The notes beneath the pieces are model-generated. The model was not told where the DNA came from. It searched no databases and worked only from the letters and a program-made list of their open reading frames with translations. DNA of 64,000 bases from an uncultured Acidobacteriota bacterium. GTDB taxonomy: Bacteria; Acidobacteriota; Terriglobia; UBA7540. A program made the translations under genes and the position numbers. The stretch lies in contig CALCEB010000085.1 in assembly GCA_937900045.1 (NCBI GenBank), positions 1-64,000 of the forward strand, written 5' to 3'. Of the stretch, positions 25,385-33,823 are shown one piece after another; the first letter of the stretch is position 1, and each line of letters starts with the position of its first letter.

Positions 25385-25459
25385 GGCGCGGTACCCAAGT
25401 GGTAAGGGAGAGGTCTGCAAAACCTTTATGCGACGGTTCGATTCCGTCCCGCGCCTCCA
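25385..25459 (+). tRNA. tRNA-Cys(GCA)
   Basis: A 75-base tRNA with CCA encoded. Acceptor arms GGCGCGG/CCGCGCC pair fully; the anticodon loop CTGCAAA gives anticodon GCA; the T arm is CGGTTCGATTCCG. It lies 30 bases after tRNA-Gly and is probably cotranscribed. Confidence 0.96.
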
Positions 25460-25635
25460 GTGTTCCCGATGTCACTGCGAACAGGAAATTAGAATTCTTG
25501 CCGCTCCCGGCAGCAAGATGATCAACAGTTCAGGACGCCCAGCAACGAAGGCCACGTGGGAAGTCCTGTTTTACCGCGCTCCTTGACGATGCGGGCGCCG
25601 TCGAGCGCGCAGATCAAGTACAATCAGAGAAGGTC

Positions 25636-27201
25636 ATGGACCAAGACAAAGCTCTTGCCGTTCCACATGTGAATCCCTGGATCATCGCCGTCGCGGTGAT
25701 GTTGAGCACCTTTATGGAGGTGCTGGACACGACCGTGGTGAATGTGTCCTTGCCTCACATTGCCGGAAGCCTTTCCGCCACGGTGGACGAAGCCACCTGG
25801 ACCTTGACCTCTTACCTGGTGTCAAATGCCATCATCCTGCCGCTCACCGGCTGGCTGGGGAACTATTTCGGACGGAAGCGTCTGTTGATGATGTCCGTGG
25901 CAGGTTTTACCACCGCGTCCTTCCTTTGCGGCTTGGCGCCCAACCTTTCCTCCTTGATCATTTTCAGGATCATCCAGGGCGCATGCGGCGGAGGACTGCA
26001 ACCCATTTCGCAAGCGGTATTGCTGGAGTCTTTCGCTCCCCAGGACCGAGGCAAGGCCATGGGTTTCTGGGGTCTGGGGATTGTGGTGGCGCCCATGCTG
26101 GGGCCGGTCCTGGGCGGTTGGCTGACGGATAGTTACAGTTGGCGCTGGGTCTTCTACATCAATATTCCCGTGGGCGTCGCTTCCCTCATCATGACCCAGC
26201 TTTTTGTGTTTGACCCGCCTTACATTCGCCGAACCTCAGAGCGGGTGGACTACTGGGGCATCGGCATGTTGGCGGTGGGCATCGGCTCTTTACAGGTGAT
26301 GCTCGACAAGGGCCAGGAGAAAGACTGGTTCGGGACGCATTGGATTACAGTATTGATGGTCGTAGCGATCGGCTCGCTGACGGCCTTCGTGATTTATGAG
26401 CTCCACGCCAGCGACCCGGTGGTGAACTTAAGGATTTTCAAAATTCGAACCTATTCCACCGGCGTCTTCATGATGGCCATTCTGGGAGCCGGACTCTATG
26501 GAAGCACCGTGCTGATCCCGCTCGTTCTGCAGACGCTTTTGGGATATCCCGCGCTTCAGGCCGGCATCGCCATGGTACCCCGGGGGCTTGGGTCGTTCAT
26601 CGCTATGCCGGTCGTGGGCATTATCATGGTGCGGTTTGATTCCCGCAAGTTGCTGGCCCTGGGGATGAGCGTGGCGGCGTTCACCCTGTTTCAACTTTCC
26701 TGGTTGAACCTGCACGCCGGTTATTGGGATTTCTTCTGGCCGCAACTGCTGATGGGACTGTCCCTGGGATTTCTCTTCGTCCCTTTGACCACCATCACCA
26801 TGGACCCCATCCCCAAGGAAACGATGGGCAACGCCACCAGTCTCTTTAATCTGGTGCGGAATCTGGGTGGGAGCATTGGAATCGCCGCAGTGGAAACGAT
26901 TCAGGTGCGGCGTGAACAAATGCACATCAACGTGTTGGGGTCGCATGTGAACGCCTACAACCGCCAATCCCAAACCTTGCTGAACGGATTGCGGGCGGCG
27001 TTCATGGCCGGCGGCGCCAACCTCTCCACGGCCACGCACTGGGCCTACGCCGCCGTGTGGGGAATGGTTGAACAGCAGGCGAGGATGATGTCCTACAATG
27101 ATGCCTTCCGGCTGCTCGCCATTATGTTCTTCTGCATGTTGCCATTGATTTTCCTAATGAAAAAACCGAGCGGCAGCGGGGAACGGATGGCTGCTCATTG
27201 A
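25636..27201 (+). CDS. DHA2-family MFS drug transporter (EmrB/QacA type)
   Basis: A 521-residue membrane protein with about 14 helices, the size and layout of the DHA2 family. Signature stretches are MEVLDTTVVNVSLPHIAGSL near helix 1, WTLTSYLVSNAI, GWLGNYFGRKRLL between helices 2 and 3, and LGPVLGGWLTD (motif C). It should export hydrophobic or toxic compounds using the proton gradient. No membrane-fusion partner or TetR-type repressor is adjacent, so the usual EmrA is missing locally. It follows the tRNA genes by 176 bases. Confidence 0.92.
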   Translation: MDQDKALAVPHVNPWIIAVAVMLSTFMEVLDTTVVNVSLPHIAGSLSATVDEATWTLTSYLVSNAIILPLTGWLGNYFGRKRLLMMSVAGFTTASFLCGLAPNLSSLIIFRIIQGACGGGLQPISQAVLLESFAPQDRGKAMGFWGLGIVVAPMLGPVLGGWLTDSYSWRWVFYINIPVGVASLIMTQLFVFDPPYIRRTSERVDYWGIGMLAVGIGSLQVMLDKGQEKDWFGTHWITVLMVVAIGSLTAFVIYELHASDPVVNLRIFKIRTYSTGVFMMAILGAGLYGSTVLIPLVLQTLLGYPALQAGIAMVPRGLGSFIAMPVVGIIMVRFDSRKLLALGMSVAAFTLFQLSWLNLHAGYWDFFWPQLLMGLSLGFLFVPLTTITMDPIPKETMGNATSLFNLVRNLGGSIGIAAVETIQVRREQMHINVLGSHVNAYNRQSQTLLNGLRAAFMAGGANLSTATHWAYAAVWGMVEQQARMMSYNDAFRLLAIMFFCMLPLIFLMKKPSGSGERMAAH

Positions 27202-27311
27202 CTCTGTTCTGAGCAGCGAAGGGGAGTTCATGCTTTACGAACATTGCGGTTCTTGTCTGCGAGGGACCGCAAGGTTAAAAACAACTCGGCGCTACCGGCT
27301 GCCCTCTGCCG

Positions 27312-27402
27312 GGTGGTTGCGCAATTTGCTGTAGCGGCGCTCTCTGAGCGCCGGAAACCGTTGAGGATCCAAGTCGGCGCTCACAGAGCGCCGCTACAGC
27401 CT
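27312..27402. repeat. Inverted-repeat element (degenerate copy)
   Basis: GTGGTTGCGCAATTTGCTG and GTAGCGGCGCTC open the left arm; GAGCGCCGCTACAGC closes the right. The outer right end is missing. It is a relative of the 9437 and 14502 elements without target duplication. Confidence 0.5.
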
Positions 27403-27450
27403 CTGCTGAGGCCAATTGACCCCGCTTCGCAATTCTGCTAAAAATCAGAT

Positions 27451-28671
27451 GTGAGTGTCGCCAAGCCCAAGACGGGCATTCCGGAAATTCTTGCCGCTCA
27501 GCGCCTGGAGCATGTGCACTACGCCATCCGGGATATTGCCGTGGTGGCCGAGCAACTGGCCCGCGAAGGAAAAACAATTCTTCCGCTCAACATCGGCGAC
27601 CCTTTGCAATTTGACTTTCGCACCCCCGCGCATTTGATCGAGGCGGTGACCAAGGCCATGTGGGATGGACACGATGGTTACGCGCCTTCGCTGGGGATGC
27701 CGGATGCCCTGGAGGCCATCCGCTCCGAAGCGGAGCGCAAGGGGATGCGCAATATCCAATCCGTTTTCGTGACCCAGGGAGTGAGTGAGGCGGTGGATCT
27801 CGCCCTGACGGCGCTGGTGAATCCCGGCGAAGACGTGCTCACCCCGTGTCCCGAATATCCTCTCTATTCAGCAGTGCTGGCAAAGCTCGAAGCGCGGCCC
27901 AACGCTTATTGTTTGAACGAGGCCGACGGCTGGGAGCCGGACCTGGAGGATATGGCGCGCAAAATCACGGGCCAGACTCGCGCCATCGTGGTGATTAATC
28001 CAAACAACCCCACCGGGACGGTCTATTCGAAGCGAACCCTGGAGGCGATTGCGGACATTGCCCGCCGCCACGGCCTGTTGGTCCTTGCTGATGAGATTTA
28101 TGACAAGCTGGTGCTGGACGGCGAGCCACATTTTTCCATCGCGGCGCTCGCTCCGGATGTTCCCGTCATCACTTTCAACGGATTGTCGAAGGCTTACCTG
28201 GTTCCGGGCTGGCGGGTGGGGTGGGGCGTAGCCAGTGGGCCGGAGCAGGCCCTGAAGCCCTATCTCGAAGGAGTCCACAAGCTCCTTCGAGCCCGGTTGA
28301 GCGCCAACCGCCCCGAGCAATACGCCATCCGGACAGCCCTGGAAGGCTCGCAGGAACACCTGAATGAGGTTGTGGCAAAACTCCGCGCCCGCCGGGACTT
28401 GACCGTCAATTGGTGCAACTCGAACCCCGGAATTTCCTGCGTTCCGCCCCAAGGCGCCTTTTATGCCTTTCCCCGCATCGAAGTGACCGAAGACGATGAG
28501 CGATTCGTCCGCCGTCTTCTTCAAGAAAAGCAGGTGCTGGTGGTGCATGGCAGCGGGTTCGGGAAACCTGAAGGGATCGCGCACTTCCGGATCGTGTTCC
28601 TTCCAGACGAGGACACACTCACCCGCGCTTACCAGGCCATTGGTGAATTCATCGAGAAACATTACGGTTGA
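27451..28671 (+). CDS. PLP-dependent aminotransferase (alanine/aspartate type)
   Basis: A 406-residue class I/II aminotransferase. The substrate and cofactor motifs are complete: NIGDPLQFDF, GYAPSLGMPDALEAI, VTQGVSEA, INPNNPTGTVYS, LADEIYDKL, and the Schiff-base Lys in FNGLSKAYLVPGWRVGW. It resembles AlaA-type alanine transaminases, but substrate cannot be fixed by eye. The start is GTG at 27451; no in-frame ATG is nearby that keeps the N-terminal helix. The next gene begins immediately after the stop. Confidence 0.9.
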   Translation: MSVAKPKTGIPEILAAQRLEHVHYAIRDIAVVAEQLAREGKTILPLNIGDPLQFDFRTPAHLIEAVTKAMWDGHDGYAPSLGMPDALEAIRSEAERKGMRNIQSVFVTQGVSEAVDLALTALVNPGEDVLTPCPEYPLYSAVLAKLEARPNAYCLNEADGWEPDLEDMARKITGQTRAIVVINPNNPTGTVYSKRTLEAIADIARRHGLLVLADEIYDKLVLDGEPHFSIAALAPDVPVITFNGLSKAYLVPGWRVGWGVASGPEQALKPYLEGVHKLLRARLSANRPEQYAIRTALEGSQEHLNEVVAKLRARRDLTVNWCNSNPGISCVPPQGAFYAFPRIEVTEDDERFVRRLLQEKQVLVVHGSGFGKPEGIAHFRIVFLPDEDTLTRAYQAIGEFIEKHYG

Positions 28672-28679
28672 TCCGGTCC

Positions 28680-28919
28680 ATGAAAAGGTCCATTGGCATC
28701 GAGGCCGTTGCGGAGAGTTCGCAAGACTCAAACTTTGTGAACGCAGAAGAACGGAACATACCAGGCGTCATTGAATCCGCCGGGACGGAAAACCCGGCGG
28801 CCCGGGTTGAATTTCCTGTGAACTATTGCCCGGTTTGTTCAGCGCGGCTTCAAGCGCATCGTTGTAAAATGATTTGCCCCCGCTGCGGATTTTTCATGTC
28901 CTGCTCGGAATTTGAATGA
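28680..28919 (+). CDS. Small zinc-ribbon protein
   Basis: A 79-residue protein whose end (YCPVCSARLQ, then CKMICPRCGFFMSC) holds two Cys pairs typical of a zinc ribbon. The N-terminal half is unremarkable and probably disordered. A TTG at 28668 would overlap the aminotransferase stop; the ATG at 28680 is preferred. Small proteins of this kind are often found next to the aminotransferase in related genomes, to my memory. Function unknown. Confidence 0.6.
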   Translation: MKRSIGIEAVAESSQDSNFVNAEERNIPGVIESAGTENPAARVEFPVNYCPVCSARLQAHRCKMICPRCGFFMSCSEFE

Positions 28920-28962
28920 GGCCGCTCGTCGAACCTGGCAATCCGGCCCGGCAAGGAAGCCC

Positions 28963-29226
28963 ATGTCCTCTCCGATGAACCGCTATGAGAACAAGACCTT
29001 CGAAAACCAGCACTTGGTGCTGGATGAAGGTATTTTTATCAACTGTACATTCAAGAATTGCAGCCTGGAGTATTCGGGCGGCGACGTGTATGTCCAGAAC
29101 TGCCAGGGCGAGGGATGCCAACTGATCTGGCGCGGATCAGCGCAAAGAACGGTGTTCCTGCTGCAGGGCCTTGGCCTGATGGCAACGCCAGCGCCGCCGC
29201 CCGTCAATCCGGTGCGTGTTCAATAA
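28963..29226 (+). CDS. Small beta-helix (pentapeptide-like) protein
   Basis: An 87-residue protein. Residues 5-50 repeat a pattern of about five residues with aromatic or Leu then Asn/Cys (YENKTFENQHLV, FINCTFKNCSLEYSG, VYVQNCQGEGCQLIW), which suggests a right-handed beta-helix like pentapeptide repeat proteins. An AGGAAG site precedes the ATG at 28963; a longer frame from 28912 overlaps the previous gene. Function unknown. Confidence 0.6.
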   Translation: MSSPMNRYENKTFENQHLVLDEGIFINCTFKNCSLEYSGGDVYVQNCQGEGCQLIWRGSAQRTVFLLQGLGLMATPAPPPVNPVRVQ

Positions 29227-29485
29227 GCCTTAAGATCTGTGGCATTTGGATCGATCCCGCGGGCGAACCCTTTCTTGCTCCCGATTCATCTTAACTATGG
29301 CTCATCGGCCGTTCCCGCAGCCCGGCGGGAGCGAATCTGCCTTTCTGCTTGATCTTCGATGGAACCGTTTTCATGGAACCAAGGGCACTGACGCGGGGCC
29401 TGTCCGTGCTTACATGAGGTTTCAGAACGGCGCTGCGGCATGACCTAACGGAAGCCGCATGCAAGCCATAACCAGGAACTTAAGA

Positions 29486-30484
29486 ATGGAACCCACGCTC
29501 CAGTTTCTGTTGCGGCACGGCTCGGCGGTGCTGGTGATCTGCGTTTTTGTGGATCAACTTGGGTTTCCACTTCCCGCCGTTCCCTTCCTCATTGGCGTGG
29601 GAGCGCTGGCTGGGCGCGGCCAATTTCCACTGGCCCTGGGAATCGGGGAGGCCGTGGTCGCGTCGCTGGCAGCGGACATTGTCTGGTACCAGTTGGGCCG
29701 CACCCAAGGCCACGCCATTCTCAATCTGCTGTGCAAAATTTCTCTTGAGCCCGACTCCTGCGTCCGCCGCTCGGAGGAAAGCTTTGCCCGGCGCGGCGCC
29801 CGCTCACTGGCTTTTGTCAAGTTCGTTCCCGGCTTGAGTGTCGCCACGACGCCAATGGCAGGCTTGTTCGGCATGAGGCCCGCAGTCTTCCTGGCTTGGA
29901 CTGGAATGGGGGCGGTCTTGTGGTCGGGAGGATATATCACGCTGGGGTTCATCTTCAGCAGGCAGATTGAACGCGTGGCCGCCATCGCGCTGCGCCTGGG
30001 ATTTGCCCTTGGAATCCTCCTCGTCCTGGCGCTTGCGTCCTACATCCTTTACAAGTATGTGCAGCGCCAGCGGTTCATCCGCTCACTGCGCATCGCGCGG
30101 CTTTCTCCCGATGAGTTGATGGAAAAGATCCGGCAGGGCGAGCCCTTGGTCATCGTGGACTTGCGGAACAAAGTCGAATTTGAGGCGAACCCCGCGAAGT
30201 TGCCCGGGGCGCTTCGCTTGCTTCCGGACGAATTGCAGGAACGCGCGGGTGAAATCCCCCGCGACCGCGACGTCATCCTCTACTGCACTTGACCCAACGA
30301 AGCCACCAGCGCCCGTGTGGCGCTACTCCTGAAATCGCATGGGGTCACGCGCGTTCGTCCGTTGGCCGGAGGCTTTGAGGGCTGGCGCTCCCGCCAGTTC
30401 CCGCTGGAAGCTGCGGCGCCCACCCCGCCCGCTGGATCATCATCCGGCTCTCAGGTAAGCTTGGCGGGTCCTGCTGGCCGGTGA
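29486..30484 (+). CDS. DedA-family membrane protein fused to rhodanese; in-frame UGA
   Basis: A 332-codon gene from the ATG at 29486. The N-terminal 200 residues are a DedA/SNARE-associated membrane domain (FVDQLGFPLPAVPFLIGVGAL, LAFVKFVPGLSVATTPMAG) with several helices. A rhodanese domain follows from about 215 (PLVIVDLRNKVEFEANP). Codon 269 (30290-30292) is TGA inside the active loop, read VILYCT-stop-PNEATSARVALLL. The frame continues cleanly to GGFEGW and stops at 30484. Relatives have Cys at the TGA (YC-x-CPNEA). A hairpin that fits the bacterial SECIS rules follows. It may be a selenoprotein or a gene broken by one mutation. Confidence 0.7.
30308..30324 (+). promoter_or_regulatory. SECIS-like hairpin after the UGA
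   Basis: AGCGCC and GGCGCT form a perfect six-base stem around the five-base loop CGTGT. The loop starts 21 bases after the UGA and its second base is G. Bacterial SECIS elements need such a short stem-loop with a G in the first two loop positions, about 16-37 bases after UGA. It is compatible with, but not proof of, selenocysteine insertion. Confidence 0.4.
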
Positions 30485-30526
30485 AACCGCCATGAGGCGC
30501 ATCCAAGGAAACAACGGGCGCCGTCC

Positions 30527-30871
30527 TCATTCAAGGTCGATTTCGTGCGCTTCGACCACACCGGAATTGTTCAGGTCGCCCACCACTTTCACTTTGGCGC
30601 CGGCAACAAGGTCCGTCGAAGCGCCGGCGCTTCCATCCTTTTTGTGGATCGTGGTGTTCTTGTCGTAGGTAACATGAAAAATCATCTGTCCCCCGGTGTC
30701 CACGGTGAATTTCCCGGACGACAGATCAGAGATGGTGCCTTCCAGTGTGAAGTTGGTTGAGGAATCTTGAGGAGCAGGACGCCCGCCAAGTTTTATCCAG
30801 GAACCCGCCGCCAGCGCCCAGGCCGTGATCCCCGCCAAAACAAAAACCAGGAAAAGTCTTTGCCGCTTCAT
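30527..30871 (-). CDS. Exported DUF5666-like protein
   Basis: A 114-residue protein with a signal peptide (about residues 1-25, RLFLVFVLAGITAWALA). The mature part is one small beta domain: TLEGTISDLSSGKFTVDTG, then a DK.T.I segment, then LVAGAKVKVVGDLNNSGVVEA. This resembles DUF5666/OB-like extracytoplasmic domains. AGAAAGGA lies before the ATG at 30871, which is preferred over the longer frame from 31045. Role unknown. Confidence 0.68.
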   Translation of the reverse strand: MKRQRLFLVFVLAGITAWALAAGSWIKLGGRPAPQDSSTNFTLEGTISDLSSGKFTVDTGGQMIFHVTYDKNTTIHKKDGSAGASTDLVAGAKVKVVGDLNNSGVVEAHEIDLE

Positions 30872-31066
30872 CTTCGTGGTCCTTTCTAATCTGGCGTGAT
30901 TGTAGCGCAACGTCATTCCGATTGCGAACCTGGAGCGGGTCGGCTCGCGCCCGGTCACGATTACTTTGTTAGCACCGACCGCTTCCGCAGTCACCCCCGC
31001 TTGCGCGATCAGCTCACTGATCCCTACCTCGATCTGGCAAAACATTGTGCCGAGCAGGACAAGGCG

Positions 31067-32494
31067 CTACGCGCTGCCCTTGGGCTCGGCGTGGATGCTG
31101 ACCTTCATGATCTGGGGTAATTCTTTGCGGAACTTAAGTTCCAAGTCTTCGGTGATGTCATGCACCCGGGAAATGGGAAGGTCCGGCTCAAAGGTGCAGT
31201 GGAGGCTGACGTGAACCGTCGATCCAACCTGGTGAGCTTCAATGGCGTGGCAATCGACCAGGCCAGGAGTGCCGAGCGTCAACTCGCGAATGTGTTCCTC
31301 AATCTGGCAGCGCATCCAATCGGCTTCGTTGGCGGATTCCACGCCCTTCCGCATCGGCTCAATGTGGACATTCACCTCTTTAACGCTCGGAATCTCTTTT
31401 TGTATTTCCTCTTCCAGGAAGGTGGCGCGGCGGTGCGCGGCTTCCAGGGTCAGGTTAGGATCCAGCTCCAGATCCAGACTGAGGTTGACCTTGCCTTGCA
31501 CTTCGAAGGGGGTGACGTCATGAATCTGCAATTCGTTGCGATGGGCGATGGACCGCACCCGTTCCACCACATCCGTCGAGGAAGGCTGTTGCGGCGCGGA
31601 TTGGATCACCACGTCCGCCTCGGGATATTGTTCACGGACTCGCTCCTCCACGTCATGGGACACAGCTTCCGCATGTTCGAAGGAAATATTGCCCTGCAGC
31701 GTCAGGCGGACATCCACGAAGAGCTGGTTTCCACTCTGGCGCACGCGAATCCGCTCCGGATTCATGACGCCGGGAACGCTGGCGATGAGCCGGGCGATGC
31801 TTGCGGAAATTCCTTCGGGCGCCGCATCCACCAGCGCGTCAATGGACCGCTTACCCAACCGCACGCTGAGATAAACAGTGATGCCGGCCACGCACAACGC
31901 CGCCACCGGATCGGCCGCGAGCAGCCAGCGGAGACGCCAGTGGTCCGCGGCCCGGATCAGCAGCAGGCCGAGGATGACCACTCCCGAACCGTAAACATCC
32001 GTCGAGAAATGAATGGCATCGGCTTCCAGCGCTTGGCTGCTGTACTTCTTGGCAACGCGGGCAAGGGACCGGGACCGGGAAGCATCCACCATCATGGAAA
32101 TCATCATCACGGCAAAAGCCCAGAATGTGGGCTTTACCTGGACGGCATGGAAGAACAGGCGGCGCATGGCCTCAAACACAATCCAGGCGCAGGTCACCAG
32201 CAGCAGGCCGGTTTCCACAAAGGCGGAAACGTGCTCGAATTTGCCGTGGCCGAAGGGATGGGATGAGTCGGCGGGCTTATCGGCAAGGCGGATGGAGAAA
32301 AGGGTGACCAGAGCAGCGACCAAATCAAGGCTGGAATGCGCTGCCTCCGAAAGTATTCCCAGGCTTCCGGAAAGCAAGCCAACCACCGCTTTGAAAAGCG
32401 TGAGCAAGAGGGCAGCCAGGAACGAGCTAAGAGCTACCGACTTCTTTTCCCGCGCGGGCAGGGTGGACTGGCTGAGACCTTTCAGAGAATTCAT
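31067..32494 (-). CDS. Cation diffusion facilitator transporter with two cytosolic domains
   Basis: A 475-residue CDF family protein that should export Zn2+ or related divalent cations. Six membrane helices occupy about residues 20-205. Metal-site motifs are visible: the HSSLD in helix 2 and HFSTD in helix 5 (HxxxD), plus HPFGHGKFEHV in the loop between helices 2 and 3. Two tandem CDF cytosolic domains follow (about 215-300 and 310-390) and a third partial one (about 400-470), so the C-terminal part is longer than in usual CDFs, which have one. Metal specificity cannot be read. Confidence 0.9.
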   Translation of the reverse strand: MNSLKGLSQSTLPAREKKSVALSSFLAALLLTLFKAVVGLLSGSLGILSEAAHSSLDLVAALVTLFSIRLADKPADSSHPFGHGKFEHVSAFVETGLLLVTCAWIVFEAMRRLFFHAVQVKPTFWAFAVMMISMMVDASRSRSLARVAKKYSSQALEADAIHFSTDVYGSGVVILGLLLIRAADHWRLRWLLAADPVAALCVAGITVYLSVRLGKRSIDALVDAAPEGISASIARLIASVPGVMNPERIRVRQSGNQLFVDVRLTLQGNISFEHAEAVSHDVEERVREQYPEADVVIQSAPQQPSSTDVVERVRSIAHRNELQIHDVTPFEVQGKVNLSLDLELDPNLTLEAAHRRATFLEEEIQKEIPSVKEVNVHIEPMRKGVESANEADWMRCQIEEHIRELTLGTPGLVDCHAIEAHQVGSTVHVSLHCTFEPDLPISRVHDITEDLELKFRKELPQIMKVSIHAEPKGSA

Positions 32495-32647
32495 GCCGCT
32501 TCACAACTGGTTTTCGAAGTGCCGCCTCCAGGCCGTATCTGGAGATGGGAAGGGTGTTGCGGGCGCCTTCTGGGCGGGGAAGGCAGATCATTGGCATGGC
32601 GACTCACCGGACGCCACGCAGAGAGTGAAATCAAGGGCAGGATAACA

Positions 32648-32971
32648 TCAGTCTTCCGAAGCCACTTCTTCCAACGCCGCCCTCAATTCCTTCTCGGCGT
32701 GGAAAGCGCCTTGATTGTGGGCGACCTCGATGCCTTTTTCCAAAATGCGCCGGGCGTCGGTACGTCTTCCCCTCTCGATCATAAACATACCCGCCTGGTA
32801 GTAGGTGGCAGAATATTCAGGGTGGTGAGCCAGGAGATATTCAAAATGCTCAAGGGCCTGGTCCGGGCGCCCAGACCTGGAAAGCTCAAGCGCCAGCCCG
32901 TAACGCGCAAAAGTGTCACCGGGGTTGGCTTCTAAGGCTTGCTGAAGGAATTGGACTCTTTCTGGGTCCAT
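32648..32971 (-). CDS. Small TPR protein
   Basis: A 107-residue protein made of about three tetratricopeptide repeats (GDTFARYGLALELSRSGRPDQALEHF, then YSATYYQAGMFMIERGRR). These mediate protein-protein contact. It starts MDPERVQFLQQAL. It follows the CDF gene start on the same strand by 153 bases; no functional link is evident. Confidence 0.8.
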   Translation of the reverse strand: MDPERVQFLQQALEANPGDTFARYGLALELSRSGRPDQALEHFEYLLAHHPEYSATYYQAGMFMIERGRRTDARRILEKGIEVAHNQGAFHAEKELRAALEEVASED

Positions 32972-33178
32972 GAGTTTAGATTTGCCTCCGATGTTGGATT
33001 GTACTCTGCTTGGGAACTTTCACAACGAAGTTTCATTTGGAGTCAATACTGTCCAACTGTTGATTTTTGAATTTCCGGTAACTCTTTCTTTTAAATGAGC
33101 CTAGCGAGAAAAATGGTCAAAATCGATTTGAAATCTCCGGTACTCTGCCGTCACACAAAAGGGCAAGGGCAATGACCA

Positions 33179-33719
33179 ATGAATATCGGACGGACCATTT
33201 TTTCTCACTCATGGATTTCCTGCGCTGGCAGATTTTCGCGAATGTGTGGCGCGATACCAGGGCGACTACAAGACGCAGAATTTCTCCAGCCTGGATCAGT
33301 TTCTCTGCCTGGCCTTCGCCCAACTGACTTACCGCGACAGCTTGCGCGACATCGAAACCTGCCTGCGTGCGCAACCCTCCAAGCTCTACCACAGGGGCTT
33401 TCGCGGCGCCATTTCCCGGGCGACACTCGCCTATGCCAACGAACACCGTGACTGGCGCATCTATGCCGATTTCGCTCAGGCCCTGATTCGAACCGCCCGC
33501 CATCTTTATCGCGACGAACCTTTCGGGGTGGACCTCGCCGAGACGGTTTACGCCTTCGACTCCACGACCGGGGCTATTTAGATTTCACGCGCCTCTAGGT
33601 TTTCACCCAAGTCTTGGCCTTCTTCATCACCCGTGCCCAGCAGAACACGCAGTTCAACCGCCGCCCCTCACGTCCCATCGACAAATCCACCGGACGGAGT
33701 TCCGACCAATGGACTAAAT
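33179..33719 (+). pseudogene. IS4-type transposase remnant (DUF4372 N-terminus)
   Basis: The start MNIGRTIFS and, in a second frame, the block ARYQGDYKTQNFSSLDQF followed by LTYRDSLRDIETCLRAQPSKLYH and LYRDEPFGV..AETVYAFDSTT match the N-terminus of IS4-family transposases with DUF4372. A frameshift lies near 33205-33240. After DSTT the sequence jumps to GYLDFTRL, a stop, then AFFITRAQQNTQF and PIDKSTG. This matches residues about 110 further along the family, so an internal segment including part of the catalytic region is deleted. It is dead. No clear terminal inverted repeats were found. Confidence 0.8.
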
Positions 33720-33823
33720 GCTGCAAGCCTTCTTGTCTCATTCACTTCCCGTCCTCCTTTTCCAAAAGGTGGGACCGGAACGGGTGAGGAGGCACTGCTT
33801 CGGTGGTCTAAAACGAAGCCTCG

